DNA of 64,000 bases, taken from the NCBI GenBank assembly GCA_965230185.1, contig OZ245995.1, positions 4,464,001 to 4,528,000 of the forward strand, given 5' to 3'. This DNA is from Motiliproteus sp965230185. Lineage in GTDB: Bacteria > Pseudomonadota > Gammaproteobacteria > Pseudomonadales > Balneatricaceae. Under the pieces are notes generated by a model. The model did not search any database. It worked only from the letters and a program-made list of their open reading frames with translations, and had not been told where the DNA came from. The translations under genes and the position numbers were made by a program. Positions 56,478 through 64,000 of this stretch are shown in pieces (the stretch's first letter is position 1; each line of letters opens with the position of its first letter).

Positions 56478-58081
56478 CAGGAATCCCCCCGGCTGGCCAG
56501 TTGCGGCTGGAGCGGTATTTCGGTGGTGCTCTCCAGCATCAGCACCGGCGGGATCACCACGCCATCAAGGTCAGGCGCCGGAACGATCTGTTTCTCGATA
56601 TTTCTGAGAATTGGTTGCAGCGCCAGCCGGTACCAGAGCCTGACCTCCACTTTCAGCGCTCCCTGCGCATTGGTGGGAACGGGGAAGTTATAGCTGATAC
56701 GGTCGCTTTCCTTAGGGCGGATCGGATGACGGGCATAGTTCATCCGCTCCACATCGAAGAGGATATGGCGGTCGATTCGTTCACCGTCCTCATCCCAGAG
56801 CATCTTGATGTACTTGACCGCTGCAGGGTCCTCCTCCCCCTTTTCGGCATCGAACCAGCCGTTATGATAGACGGACTCGCCAGTGGCATCGGTCACTTTG
56901 ACCTCCACCCACATATAGCGCTGATCCAGCGCACCGGTTGGCAGGTAATGGCCGGCACCGCTGTTGGTGATCACCACATCAAGTCCGGCTTTTCCGTCGC
57001 TGAGGAGCGGTTTCGGCTGCACTTCCATATCCGCAGCCGATTTCAGCAGATCAATGATCAGCCCCTGCTGCTTTTTGAGATCTGCCAGCCATTCCTCGCC
57101 GGTCATAAACACATTACGTCCGGGTACCCAGCCACCGCGCAACTGCACCACCATATTGTCGGGCAGGTCCGAGTCGGTCAGCAGGTAGTTGTTGCCAACA
57201 AAACGATGGGAAATCTGACGCTCGGGAACCTTACCGGCCTTCAGCGCATTGACGTATTCGGCGGGATTGTCATCCATATGGCAGTCCTGACAGTGAATGC
57301 CCTGCTCGGCATAATCGCTGAGTCGCCACTCATCGAAGGTTTCCTGCATATGCAGGGGGAAATCCCCGCTGATACGGGTCGGGCGTATCTCGGTATGACA
57401 GGTGCCGCAGAGATCGGATTTCCCCATCAGCGGATTGTGGGTCTTAGCCTGCATCGATACCGCATGCTGGGAAGGCGCCGCCATAATCAGTGCCGGATCA
57501 ATATAGCGTTTGATTTCGTTGATATTCAGGGTCAGGCCGCCGTTCCCGATCAGTGGCCGCGCTTCTACCGCGGTATGACAGAGAATACAGCTGGCCCCCT
57601 CTTCCAGTGCTTCGTTGGGGCCCACAGCGGTCAGCGGAGAACCTTCGCCGGCAAGAATCCCCAGGGGTTCATGGCAACCGTCACACCAGCGAATCTTCTC
57701 GGTCGCGGTATCTCCGCCGTGCTCACTCTCGAATTCGTTCTCCAGGATGGTGCCCTCATAGACGATATCAGGCCCGGTTATGGCATGGATGGAGGAGGCC
57801 CACTCCCGGTATTCCTTTTTATGACACTCGGCGCAATAGGTGGCCGACGGGACCGAGCGCCAGTTGACCAGTTTATCGCCGGGAGTTTCCCACTCCGAAG
57901 GATAGAAGGGGCTGTTGCTGGTCCAGGGCATGGAGTAGTGGTCACGGTCACTGCCTGCTTCGATGCCGGTGCTGGCCTGCCAGGGCACCAGCAGGGTCAG
58001 CAACAGGGCCACCAGCACTGTAGCGACACTCGCCCCGATAAGAGTAAGCGCCGGACGAGTGAGAGCGATTTTCAGCTGCAT
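56477..58081 (-). CDS. Membrane-anchored pentahaem cytochrome c
   Basis: This 534-residue protein has an N-terminal anchor (LTLIGASVATVLVALLLTLL) and five CxxCH sites: CAECH, CDGCH, CILCH, CGTCH and CQDCH. Histidines suitable as distal ligands lie between them. The arrangement is reminiscent of cytochrome c554-type electron-transfer proteins. After about residue 300 comes a beta-rich domain without haems, possibly for docking. It lies in the periplasm, tethered to the inner membrane. Upstream, 12 bases away, is a four-segment membrane protein that could pass it quinol electrons. Confidence 0.9.
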   Translation of the reverse strand: MQLKIALTRPALTLIGASVATVLVALLLTLLVPWQASTGIEAGSDRDHYSMPWTSNSPFYPSEWETPGDKLVNWRSVPSATYCAECHKKEYREWASSIHAITGPDIVYEGTILENEFESEHGGDTATEKIRWCDGCHEPLGILAGEGSPLTAVGPNEALEEGASCILCHTAVEARPLIGNGGLTLNINEIKRYIDPALIMAAPSQHAVSMQAKTHNPLMGKSDLCGTCHTEIRPTRISGDFPLHMQETFDEWRLSDYAEQGIHCQDCHMDDNPAEYVNALKAGKVPERQISHRFVGNNYLLTDSDLPDNMVVQLRGGWVPGRNVFMTGEEWLADLKKQQGLIIDLLKSAADMEVQPKPLLSDGKAGLDVVITNSGAGHYLPTGALDQRYMWVEVKVTDATGESVYHNGWFDAEKGEEDPAAVKYIKMLWDEDGERIDRHILFDVERMNYARHPIRPKESDRISYNFPVPTNAQGALKVEVRLWYRLALQPILRNIEKQIVPAPDLDGVVIPPVLMLESTTEIPLQPQLASRGDS

Positions 58082-58093
58082 GGTAATCAGACC

Positions 58094-58645
58094 TTACTTG
58101 AGTTTTCGTGTCAGCCACAGAATGTGGATCAACAGCAGAGGTGACAGGGCCAGGGTGGCAATGGTGTGCAGCAGCGCCAGCCACTGGAAATTACCGTAAC
58201 CCTGCAGCCAGATATGGCCGGTATAAAACAGCAGGCCCGGCAGCGCGATGATCAGCCCGCTCAGCAGAATCACCAGCATCAACCAGGTCACCATATGACC
58301 CAGGCGACGCTGCTGCAGATGCTGTGCGCTTTCGTCCTCAGTACGCTTAACACTCCAGGGGAGCACCAACCACCACCAGCGCTGCTGCTTATCTTTCTGG
58401 TGCAGCAGAAAGTAAACCGGGAACAGCAACAGGCAGATGCCACCACCGGCCAGGTGCAGAATCAGCACCAGCTGCGATGCGTTCCAGTTGATTTCGTGAG
58501 AAACCAGCCAGTACCAGAGGCCGGTTACCAGCGCCACTCCGAAAGAAATCAGGAATGCATTCTGAAAGGCCAGCAGGTTTTTATATTGCTGGGTTCTTTT
58601 CGCGATATCCGTATCTGCGATCGTCAGTTTGAATATACTCATGGA
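58094..58645 (-). CDS. Four-segment membrane protein, probable b-type cytochrome
   Basis: This 183-residue protein has four hydrophobic segments: AFLISFGVALVTGLWYWL, LVLILHLAGGGICLLLFPVY, HMVTWLMLVILLSGLIIALP and ALLHTIATLALSPLLLIHIL. A histidine lies in or near three of them (HLAGG, LGHMV, LLHTI and LIHIL). This looks like a small quinol-oxidising cytochrome b. The ATG at 58645 is chosen over 58651. It is the first gene of the cytochrome operon, with a Fur-like box 38 bases upstream. Haem binding is inferred. Confidence 0.7.
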   Translation of the reverse strand, partial: SMSIFKLTIADTDIAKRTQQYKNLLAFQNAFLISFGVALVTGLWYWLVSHEINWNASQLVLILHLAGGGICLLLFPVYFLLHQKDKQQRWWWLVLPWSVKRTEDESAQHLQQRRLGHMVTWLMLVILLSGLIIALPGLLFYTGHIWLQGYGNFQWLALLHTIATLALSPLLLIHILWLTRKLK

Positions 58646-58682
58646 AAGCACTCTGCAGACCTTTATTAAATACAGATAGTAA

Positions 58683-58697
58683 TGATAACGATTTGCA
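58683..58697 (-). promoter_or_regulatory. Fur box-like site before the cytochrome operon
   Basis: TGATAACGATTTGCA matches 11 of 14 informative positions of the 7-1-7 Fur palindrome. It lies 38 bases before the start of the b-type gene, where it could block a promoter. Confidence 0.5.
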
Positions 58698-59182
58698 TTT
58701 TATTTTCAATTCATATTGATCTTTATCTCTTTTTATGATTTTTGTCATTCTAAATGGCGTGCCATCAGCGATACCTTTGAATTTCAGATCCATTTAAATA
58801 TCTTTTCTCACTCACCTGATACCGAACTTCCAAAACGGGGAAAACCTCCAACAGGATTTATTAAAAAAAATTGATGCAGGACCAGAATGTGGCCAGGTAA
58901 GATTCAGGAACCGGGTTGTTTAGCTTTTACGGAGTGCGTTCAGGACATAGGAATGGATTGAGAAGCTGCTTATTTACTTTGTTTGCTTAATGAGCGCTGC
59001 GCGGCGCCTCTCGCCTGCATTCTTCGCGCAACGGGATGCCCAAATAACTGACTTAAGGGTCCGGTGCTAAAGAATCAATCAAGCAAAACGACGTATGCAG
59101 CCACAAAATCTAGAAACGTTCTGAGCCTGGAAGTAATGAGGTCTGATTTGGAGGCTCTGTTTTAAGTACTAGCTCTACCCTT
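58698..59182. other. Intergenic region between the two secretion/cytochrome clusters
   Basis: No reading frame or RNA gene is recognisable in these bases. The two clusters are therefore probably separate transcripts. Confidence 0.45.
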
Positions 59183-59260
59183 AGTAGCAGTGGGCTCTGA
59201 CCACGACAGACCGAAAAACCACAACATCCCGGCTTGTCGCCCTCAGAGCGGGCTGCTACT
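59183..59260. repeat. Imperfect inverted repeat after the pseudopilin cluster
   Basis: AGTAGCAGTGGGCTCTG (59183-59199) is inverted as CAGAGCGGGCTGCTACT (59244-59260), with three central mismatches and a 44-base loop. It lies 24 bases after the last pseudopilin gene and may end its mRNA. Confidence 0.45.
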
Positions 59261-59283
59261 GATGATCGAATCAATGACCGGAT

Positions 59284-59907
59284 TTATGGCAACTCACCTG
59301 CTGCGGCGATAGCAGAAGAGGCAGTAGTCAGTGCGTAAACTACGGGAGGGAAAGCTACCGCGAACGAAGCTGCATTATAAGTCGTCAAAGGAAAGGAAGA
59401 ATCCGGTGGATAATCAGTTTCATATTCTTCTTCTGGACTCCCCGGGGATGCGACAGCGCCGGACGCACCATCAAGCCCCACTGTCTGCAATGTCACTACG
59501 GCGGTAGATGCAGCACCGTCTTTGTTGTAGAGCCATCCATAGTTACTTGCATCTACCGAACTTACACTATTAACATTTCCCCAGGCATCTCGATAAACAG
59601 GTGTTCCTGATTCAAAATTTACGTCCAGAAGATAGGGGCCTTTCCATTCGGAGCATTCAGCTGCGCCGGGATCAACGACCAGGGCCTTCAGACTACCGGG
59701 AAATTCCTCGTTGCAATGTTGAAAATAACGATGAATTGCATCTCGTATTACAACCCTCCGTTTTTTTGTCTCTTCAAAACGTTGCTGATTAGCATTTAAT
59801 ACTAGAAGCTCCGTCACCAGAGAAGTAATCAACCCCAGCACAGCTACAACAACCACCAGCTCCAGCAACGTAAATCCATGTTGTGTTTTACATACCCTTG
59901 TCATCAC
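59284..59907 (-). CDS. Pseudopilin with long C-terminal domain
   Basis: This 207-residue protein has a prepilin leader and class III signal: cleavage before FTLLELVVVVAVLGLI, with Glu at +5. The C-terminal part has two cysteines about 30 apart (FQHCNEE, AAECSEW) and ends in a low-complexity Ala/Ser-rich tail, unlike GspG. The start overlaps the preceding pseudopilin gene by 4 bases. It could be a minor (tip) pseudopilin. Confidence 0.8.
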   Translation of the reverse strand: MMTRVCKTQHGFTLLELVVVVAVLGLITSLVTELLVLNANQQRFEETKKRRVVIRDAIHRYFQHCNEEFPGSLKALVVDPGAAECSEWKGPYLLDVNFESGTPVYRDAWGNVNSVSSVDASNYGWLYNKDGAASTAVVTLQTVGLDGASGAVASPGSPEEEYETDYPPDSSFPLTTYNAASFAVAFPPVVYALTTASSAIAAAGELP

Positions 59908-60584
59908 GGGTTTACTCTCAATACAGTGACAATATCATCATTACTGGCAACGCCGTCCTCTCCATCACTGACCAGGGCGACGCAGGTATCGGTTCCAGTG
60001 GTACACTGGGTATTCCAGCTGCTGGAATAGTTGATCTGATACCGATAGGGTCGCCCTGACGACTCCCTGGCGACCCAGCTACCGTCATCACGGACGATAA
60101 AACAGCTATCCGAGCTGGTGTAAGTCCGATTGCGCTCAAAGGTGTCTGACAACGCCGCAAAAGCACTGCTGGTACCCAACGTATCCAGATCACAGTCCTG
60201 AGTGCTCAGTAATTGCTGCGACTCGAGGGCCAGATAAGGCCCATGCCACCCCCTGCCGGTCGTGGCATTCCAGTCCATCGACGGCACCCCGCCACTGGCC
60301 ACAGGTTGACTGAATAACCATTCCAGATTCGCATCGTTGTCAGTGTTATCGGCGAAGATGCCGGTTTTCGGGTAATATCCCGTATCCGCTTTAAACCGGT
60401 GAATCGCATTGGCAATCCGCTTCATCTCGGTGTGCACCAGTTGCTCCTGGGCCTCCCGCTCATAGCCGTCCATGGCCACAGCGGCAATACCGGCCATCGC
60501 CGCCAGTACAGAGACCACCACCATCAGTTCCAGCAGGGTAAAACCCTGCTGGGAAGAACCCGGCTTACCGGACAGGCTGTTCAT
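59904..60584 (-). CDS. Pseudopilin with four-cysteine C-terminal domain
   Basis: This 226-residue protein has a prepilin leader (SSQQG, then FTLLELMVVVSVLAAMAGIA, Glu at +5) and a C-terminal domain with four cysteines (QDCDL, DSCF, TQCTT, DTCVA). It ends with LVSDGEDGVASNDDIVTVLR, reminiscent of the GspG calcium loop. The ATG at 60584 lies 5 bases after the GspE-like stop; the frame stays open to 60827 but that part shadows gspE. Likely the main or a minor pseudopilin of this cluster. Confidence 0.8.
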   Translation of the reverse strand: MNSLSGKPGSSQQGFTLLELMVVVSVLAAMAGIAAVAMDGYEREAQEQLVHTEMKRIANAIHRFKADTGYYPKTGIFADNTDNDANLEWLFSQPVASGGVPSMDWNATTGRGWHGPYLALESQQLLSTQDCDLDTLGTSSAFAALSDTFERNRTYTSSDSCFIVRDDGSWVARESSGRPYRYQINYSSSWNTQCTTGTDTCVALVSDGEDGVASNDDIVTVLRVNP

Positions 60585-60588
60585 GGCT

Positions 60589-61962
60589 TCAGACCGCCGC
60601 TTCCAGTTCGGGCTCGCTGACGGCACTGTCGTCCGGTTGCCCGACGGGTGAACTGAGCAACCCCGCCTCCTCCCGGGAAGACAGCATAAACTGCTCGACC
60701 GGTCCCAGTACCCGCTCCAGCTCTTCCACATCGGTGATTCCCTCCCGGACTTTATTGAGGGCCGAGCAGCGCAGATCCTGAATGCCGGCTTCCCTCGCCC
60801 AGCCGTCGATTTCAGCATCGGTGGCACCGGCGGCGATCATCGCTGCCAGCTCTCGGGTCACCGGCAGGACCTCGAAAATACCGATACGACCTTTGTAGCC
60901 GGTGGGATTTTCGTTGCTCGGTGTTGCCCGGTACAGCTTCAGACCGTTCAGCTCCTCTTCGCTGAACCCTGCTGCCAGCAATCGCTGACGCGGTACTTCC
61001 ACCTCTTCCCGGCAGGCCGGATCGATCTTACGCAGCAGTCGCTGGCTGATGATCAGATTGACGGTCGACGCGATGTTGTAGGCATCGACTTCCAGGTTGC
61101 GCAGCCGCGGCACCACTTTCGGTGCGCTGTTGGCATGCAGGGTGGAAAGCACCAAGTGCCCGGTGTGAGAGGCTTTCACCGCGGTATCGATGGTTTCCTG
61201 ATCGCGCATTTCCCCGAGCATGATGATGTCCGGGTCCTGACGCAGAATGGTTCTGGCAACGTTACCGAAGGTAATCCCCTGGCGCTGGCTGATATTGACC
61301 TGGTTCACCCCGGGCAGGTTGATTTCGATGGGGTCTTCAACGGTGTAGATATTGCGCTCATGATCATTGAGCTGCTTCAGCAGCGTGTAGAGCGTCACCG
61401 TCTTGCCGCTGCCGGTGGGACCGCTGACCAGCACCATGCCCTGCTGACGGGCGATGGCACTGCGAATCAGCCGGACCTGTCCGGACTCCAGCCCCAGCTT
61501 GTCCAGCTGCAGAATTTCCGACGGCAGATACAACATTCGCAGAACCAGCGTCTCGCCGAACAGCGTCGGGGTGATCGAGCAGCGGAAGTCGAGACCGTCC
61601 TGCCCGTCCAGCAACATCCGGAATCTTCCGCTCTGGGTGCCGCGATGTTCGGCGATGTCGAGGCCGGCAATGACTTTCAGACGAATATTCACCAGATTGC
61701 CGAAGCCACGGGGCACACTGACCTGCTCCCGCATCACTCCGTCCACCCGCAGACGGATCCGATACTGATCGGCGTAGGGCTCGAAGTGAATATCGGAAGC
61801 CCCCAGTCTGACCGCCTCCAGCAGAATGCCGTTCAGAAAAGCGGCCGGGCTCTGGCCGTCATACGTCTGGGCGTCGGCATCATTTCCGATCTGCTCGGCT
61901 TCGTTAAGGACAAACACCAGGTCATCCGCTTTTACGTTGTATTTGCTCAGGTCGAACTGCAT
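60589..61962 (-). CDS. GspE/PilB-type assembly ATPase
   Basis: This 457-residue hexameric ATPase drives pseudopilus or pilus assembly. It has the N2 domain (LEAVRLGASDIHFEPYADQY), Walker A SGPTGSGKT, the Asp box (YTVEDPIEINLPG), Walker B (DPDIIMLGEMRDQETID) and the His box (GHLVLSTLHAN). The four-cysteine zinc domain seen in most GspE is missing; only one cysteine (DPACREE) remains. The N-terminal N1 domain is short. It lies between gspF and the pseudopilin genes. A second ATPase of the same family is encoded upstream at 63358-64000. Confidence 0.93.
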   Translation of the reverse strand: MQFDLSKYNVKADDLVFVLNEAEQIGNDADAQTYDGQSPAAFLNGILLEAVRLGASDIHFEPYADQYRIRLRVDGVMREQVSVPRGFGNLVNIRLKVIAGLDIAEHRGTQSGRFRMLLDGQDGLDFRCSITPTLFGETLVLRMLYLPSEILQLDKLGLESGQVRLIRSAIARQQGMVLVSGPTGSGKTVTLYTLLKQLNDHERNIYTVEDPIEINLPGVNQVNISQRQGITFGNVARTILRQDPDIIMLGEMRDQETIDTAVKASHTGHLVLSTLHANSAPKVVPRLRNLEVDAYNIASTVNLIISQRLLRKIDPACREEVEVPRQRLLAAGFSEEELNGLKLYRATPSNENPTGYKGRIGIFEVLPVTRELAAMIAAGATDAEIDGWAREAGIQDLRCSALNKVREGITDVEELERVLGPVEQFMLSSREEAGLLSSPVGQPDDSAVSEPELEAAV

Positions 61963-62018
61963 ATCCTGTTCTCCTTTCCCATATCGGCGGCCGGACAGAG
62001 TTCCGGCGACTCCTGAAA

Positions 62019-63248
62019 TTACCCGGCAGAGACCTGCATCATGGCTTTAAAGAAGGCGTAATAGACAAAGCCCACCAGGCCACCCACCACCAGGGTCATG
62101 GCCGGCTCGATGGCGGCGATCATCCGTTTGATACGCGCTTCGGTCAGGTCCTGGTAGTAGCGTCCCAGCTCCTGCATCACGTGCTCCAGCTCGCCGCTAC
62201 GTTCACCGATTCCGGCCATGTGCTGCACCATCAGCGGAATCGGATCCTGACGCAGCCCGATAGCCAGACTGCGACCGGCAAGAATATCTTCGCCGGCATT
62301 CCGCATGCACTGCGCCAGTCGGCTGTTATCGAGAATGCTGCTGACCACCCGCAACGACTCCAGTACCGTCAGGCCACTGCCCAGCAGCAGCGACATGGCC
62401 CAGCCCATCTGGGCCATACTCGAGGAGCGAATTGATGTACCGACAAAGGGCAGCATGATCAGAATCCGATCGAGAACTTTCTTGCCGGGACCGGTGGTAT
62501 AGGCCGCCAGGGTCAGAAACAGGCTGACACCCAGAGCGATGCCCAGTACCGCGCCGTTATCGATGAGCCAGGCTGAGACATCCATCATCTTCTGGGTCGC
62601 CCAGGGCAGCGACTGGGACTTGCCTTCCAGCAGTCTGGCGAACTTAGGTACGATGCTAAGCGCCAGAAACAGCGTCACCCCCACTGCCGCACAGACCACC
62701 AGGGTCGGATAGATCAGACTGGAGATAAACTGCCGCTTCAGGGCGGCGCTGCGTTCCAGGCTTTCCGCCAGTCGCTCCAGTGTCGTCTGCAATTCACCGG
62801 AAGCCTCACCGGAAGCCACCAGTTTAGCCACCAGCGGCGGAAAGCGACGCCCCTCCTTCTCCAGCGCGGCGGCGAAGCTGGAGCCGCCCTGAATGGAGAC
62901 CAGCAGATTGACGATAGTCTTACGCAACTGCACTTTTTCGGTCATATCGGAGCAGATCTCCAGCCCCTGCATCAGGGTGTTGCCGGAGCGCAGCATCAGC
63001 GCCAGCTGACGAAAGAAAATCACCAGATCGGCCGCCGCCGGACTGGTATAACGCTTAACACTGAATAACCGGCCAAGCGCCGCCAGCGCCTTAAGGGGGC
63101 GGAAATTTCCGGCCCGGTTGTCGATTTTCAACACATAGAGCGCCCGTGACCGCAGAATTGCGGTGGCCTCGGCAACGCTGGCCGCTTCCACTGTGCCGCG
63201 AGTTTCCCGGCCCTGCTGATCCAGTGCCCTGTAGTTAAAACTTGCCAT
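62019..63248 (-). CDS. GspF/PilC-type inner-membrane platform protein
   Basis: This 409-residue platform protein has two copies of the GspF domain (about 70-190 and 275-395) and three membrane segments, including FISSLIYPTLVVCAAVGVTL and LVVGGLVGFVYYAFFKAMMQ. The N-terminal part starts with FNYRALDQQGRETRGTVEAA, typical of the family. It works with the GspE-type ATPases to push pseudopilins out of the membrane. Gaps to the flanking genes are 56 and 110 bases. Confidence 0.95.
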   Translation of the reverse strand: MASFNYRALDQQGRETRGTVEAASVAEATAILRSRALYVLKIDNRAGNFRPLKALAALGRLFSVKRYTSPAAADLVIFFRQLALMLRSGNTLMQGLEICSDMTEKVQLRKTIVNLLVSIQGGSSFAAALEKEGRRFPPLVAKLVASGEASGELQTTLERLAESLERSAALKRQFISSLIYPTLVVCAAVGVTLFLALSIVPKFARLLEGKSQSLPWATQKMMDVSAWLIDNGAVLGIALGVSLFLTLAAYTTGPGKKVLDRILIMLPFVGTSIRSSSMAQMGWAMSLLLGSGLTVLESLRVVSSILDNSRLAQCMRNAGEDILAGRSLAIGLRQDPIPLMVQHMAGIGERSGELEHVMQELGRYYQDLTEARIKRMIAAIEPAMTLVVGGLVGFVYYAFFKAMMQVSAG

Positions 63249-63357
63249 TATCCAGCTCCAGTCAGAACGGCAATAATGCCGCCGCTTACCTCTGTTGTAT
63301 TACCGCTATCAGACTCGGATCACTGTCCGCCGGCTCCGGGGCTGGCGGCAGGATTGT

Positions 63358-64000
63358 TCAGCCATACAGGTGCATCGCTTCCTGCAAAGTCGTAGTCCCC
63401 TCCAGTACCCGGCTACGAGCGTCCTGCCAGAGGGTGCTGAGCAGACCGGCCTGCTTTGCCGCCCGCAGTACCTGGTCATCGTCGAGCCCCTCATGAATCA
63501 TCTGTTCCAGCTCTGTGTTGAGCCAGAAGGTTTCATAGACACCGATCCTCCCCCGATAACCACTACCGAGACAGCGGGAGCAGCCCTGAGCCTCATAGAC
63601 CGTGGTTCCGGCACTTCCCCCGGGCTCGATATCCAGCAACCTCAGCTCCCGCTCGGTGGCAGTGCGCTCGCTGCGACAGTGATGGCACAGACGCCGCAAC
63701 AGCCGCTGAGCCAGCACCCCCACCAGGGTCGAGGCGATCAGATAACGGGGACAGCCGATATCCACCAGCCGGCTGACCGCCGCCACCGCGCTGTTAGTGT
63801 GTAATGTGGAAAGCACCAGGTGGCCGGTCATCGCCGCCCGTACCGCGGTTTCCGCGGTCTCTCTGTCGCGGATTTCCCCCACCAGCATGACGTCGGGGTC
63901 ATGGCGCAGAAATGAGCGCAGGGCATCGGCAAAACTGACTTTTTCCGAGACCTGGACCTGCCCGGCGCCTTCGACCACCTGTTCGATGGGGTCTTCCACG
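63358..64000 (-). CDS. Second GspE/PilB-type ATPase (partial, N-terminus off the window)
   Basis: The last 213 residues are visible: VEDPIEQVVEGAG (Asp box), Walker B DPDVMLVGEIRDRETAETA, His box GHLVLSTLHTNS, and a complete zinc domain (LCHHC and CSRCLG). The ATP-binding N-terminal half lies beyond the right edge. It differs from the other ATPase in this cluster, which lacks the zinc domain. Two ATPases for one platform protein resembles type IV pilus systems or a hybrid secretion system. Confidence 0.92.
   Translation of the reverse strand, partial: VEDPIEQVVEGAGQVQVSEKVSFADALRSFLRHDPDVMLVGEIRDRETAETAVRAAMTGHLVLSTLHTNSAVAAVSRLVDIGCPRYLIASTLVGVLAQRLLRRLCHHCRSERTATERELRLLDIEPGGSAGTTVYEAQGCSRCLGSGYRGRIGVYETFWLNTELEQMIHEGLDDDQVLRAAKQAGLLSTLWQDARSRVLEGTTTLQEAMHLYG

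Overview
The window looks like a gammaproteobacterial chromosome, probably a marine Oceanospirillales-type organism. Evidence is the ydbH-ynbE-ydbL, dsbB, gcvP, rmuC, ftsA-ftsZ and paired bacterioferritin genes, and a canonical tRNA-Ser(GGA). It has two parts that meet at this tRNA (23363-23450). The left part is an A+T-richer integrated element. The right part is more G+C-rich core chromosome. The species assignment is an inference.

Element, 1-23345. On the minus strand at the left edge are a ZorA-like proton-channel gene (cut by the window edge) and an ASCH-domain gene. Divergent from them is a sigma-54 activator with an RtcR-like CARF sensor domain (1851-3368). Next come hsdR-hsdM-hsdS, an AAA ATPase/PLD-like pair, an Ada-type zinc-finger protein, a DUF4258 protein, a second RmuC, a tiny membrane peptide and a peptidase-M15-like protein carrying a (CAGGAG)n repeat. 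Two sequences close to the sigma-54 consensus stand directly before hsdR (3370-3384) and before the DUF4258-rmuC operon (13009-13023). This points to a defence island gated by a CARF sensor, and is the strongest candidate for an undescribed system here.

The element's mobile backbone follows at 16344-23345. It has an orphan large terminase, a zinc-ribbon protein, a replication initiator containing four 23-bp iterons, an AlpA/Xis-type regulator split by an IS407-group insertion sequence, an RHH-like gene, an excisionase and a tyrosine integrase. Together they resemble a phage satellite inserted at the 3' end of the tRNA gene.

Core, 23451-52600. An ftsA-ftsZ pair stands apart from its usual dcw neighbours. 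Then come a PuuR-like regulator, a DOPA-type dioxygenase, YceI, LysR regulators, housekeeping rmuC, the ydbH-ynbE-ydbL lipid-transport operon, dsbB and gcvP. After these are an A+T-richer SDR/LysR pair, an orphan TRAP binding protein, an SBP_bac_3-type protein, a class V aminotransferase, and an operon of GltS-like transporter, amidohydrolase and CobW GTPase with a divergent LysR.

Right end, 52850-64000. Two complementary bacterioferritins (one ferroxidase type, one haem-ligand type) are followed by Fur-box-like sites. A b-type membrane protein, a pentahaem cytochrome c, a GspG-like pseudopilin and a ferredoxin-type reductase form a likely iron-controlled cluster. Upstream lies a second cluster of two GspE/PilB ATPases, GspF and two pseudopilins. 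Together they suggest an iron-linked extracytoplasmic electron-transfer or secretion apparatus. That function is inferred.
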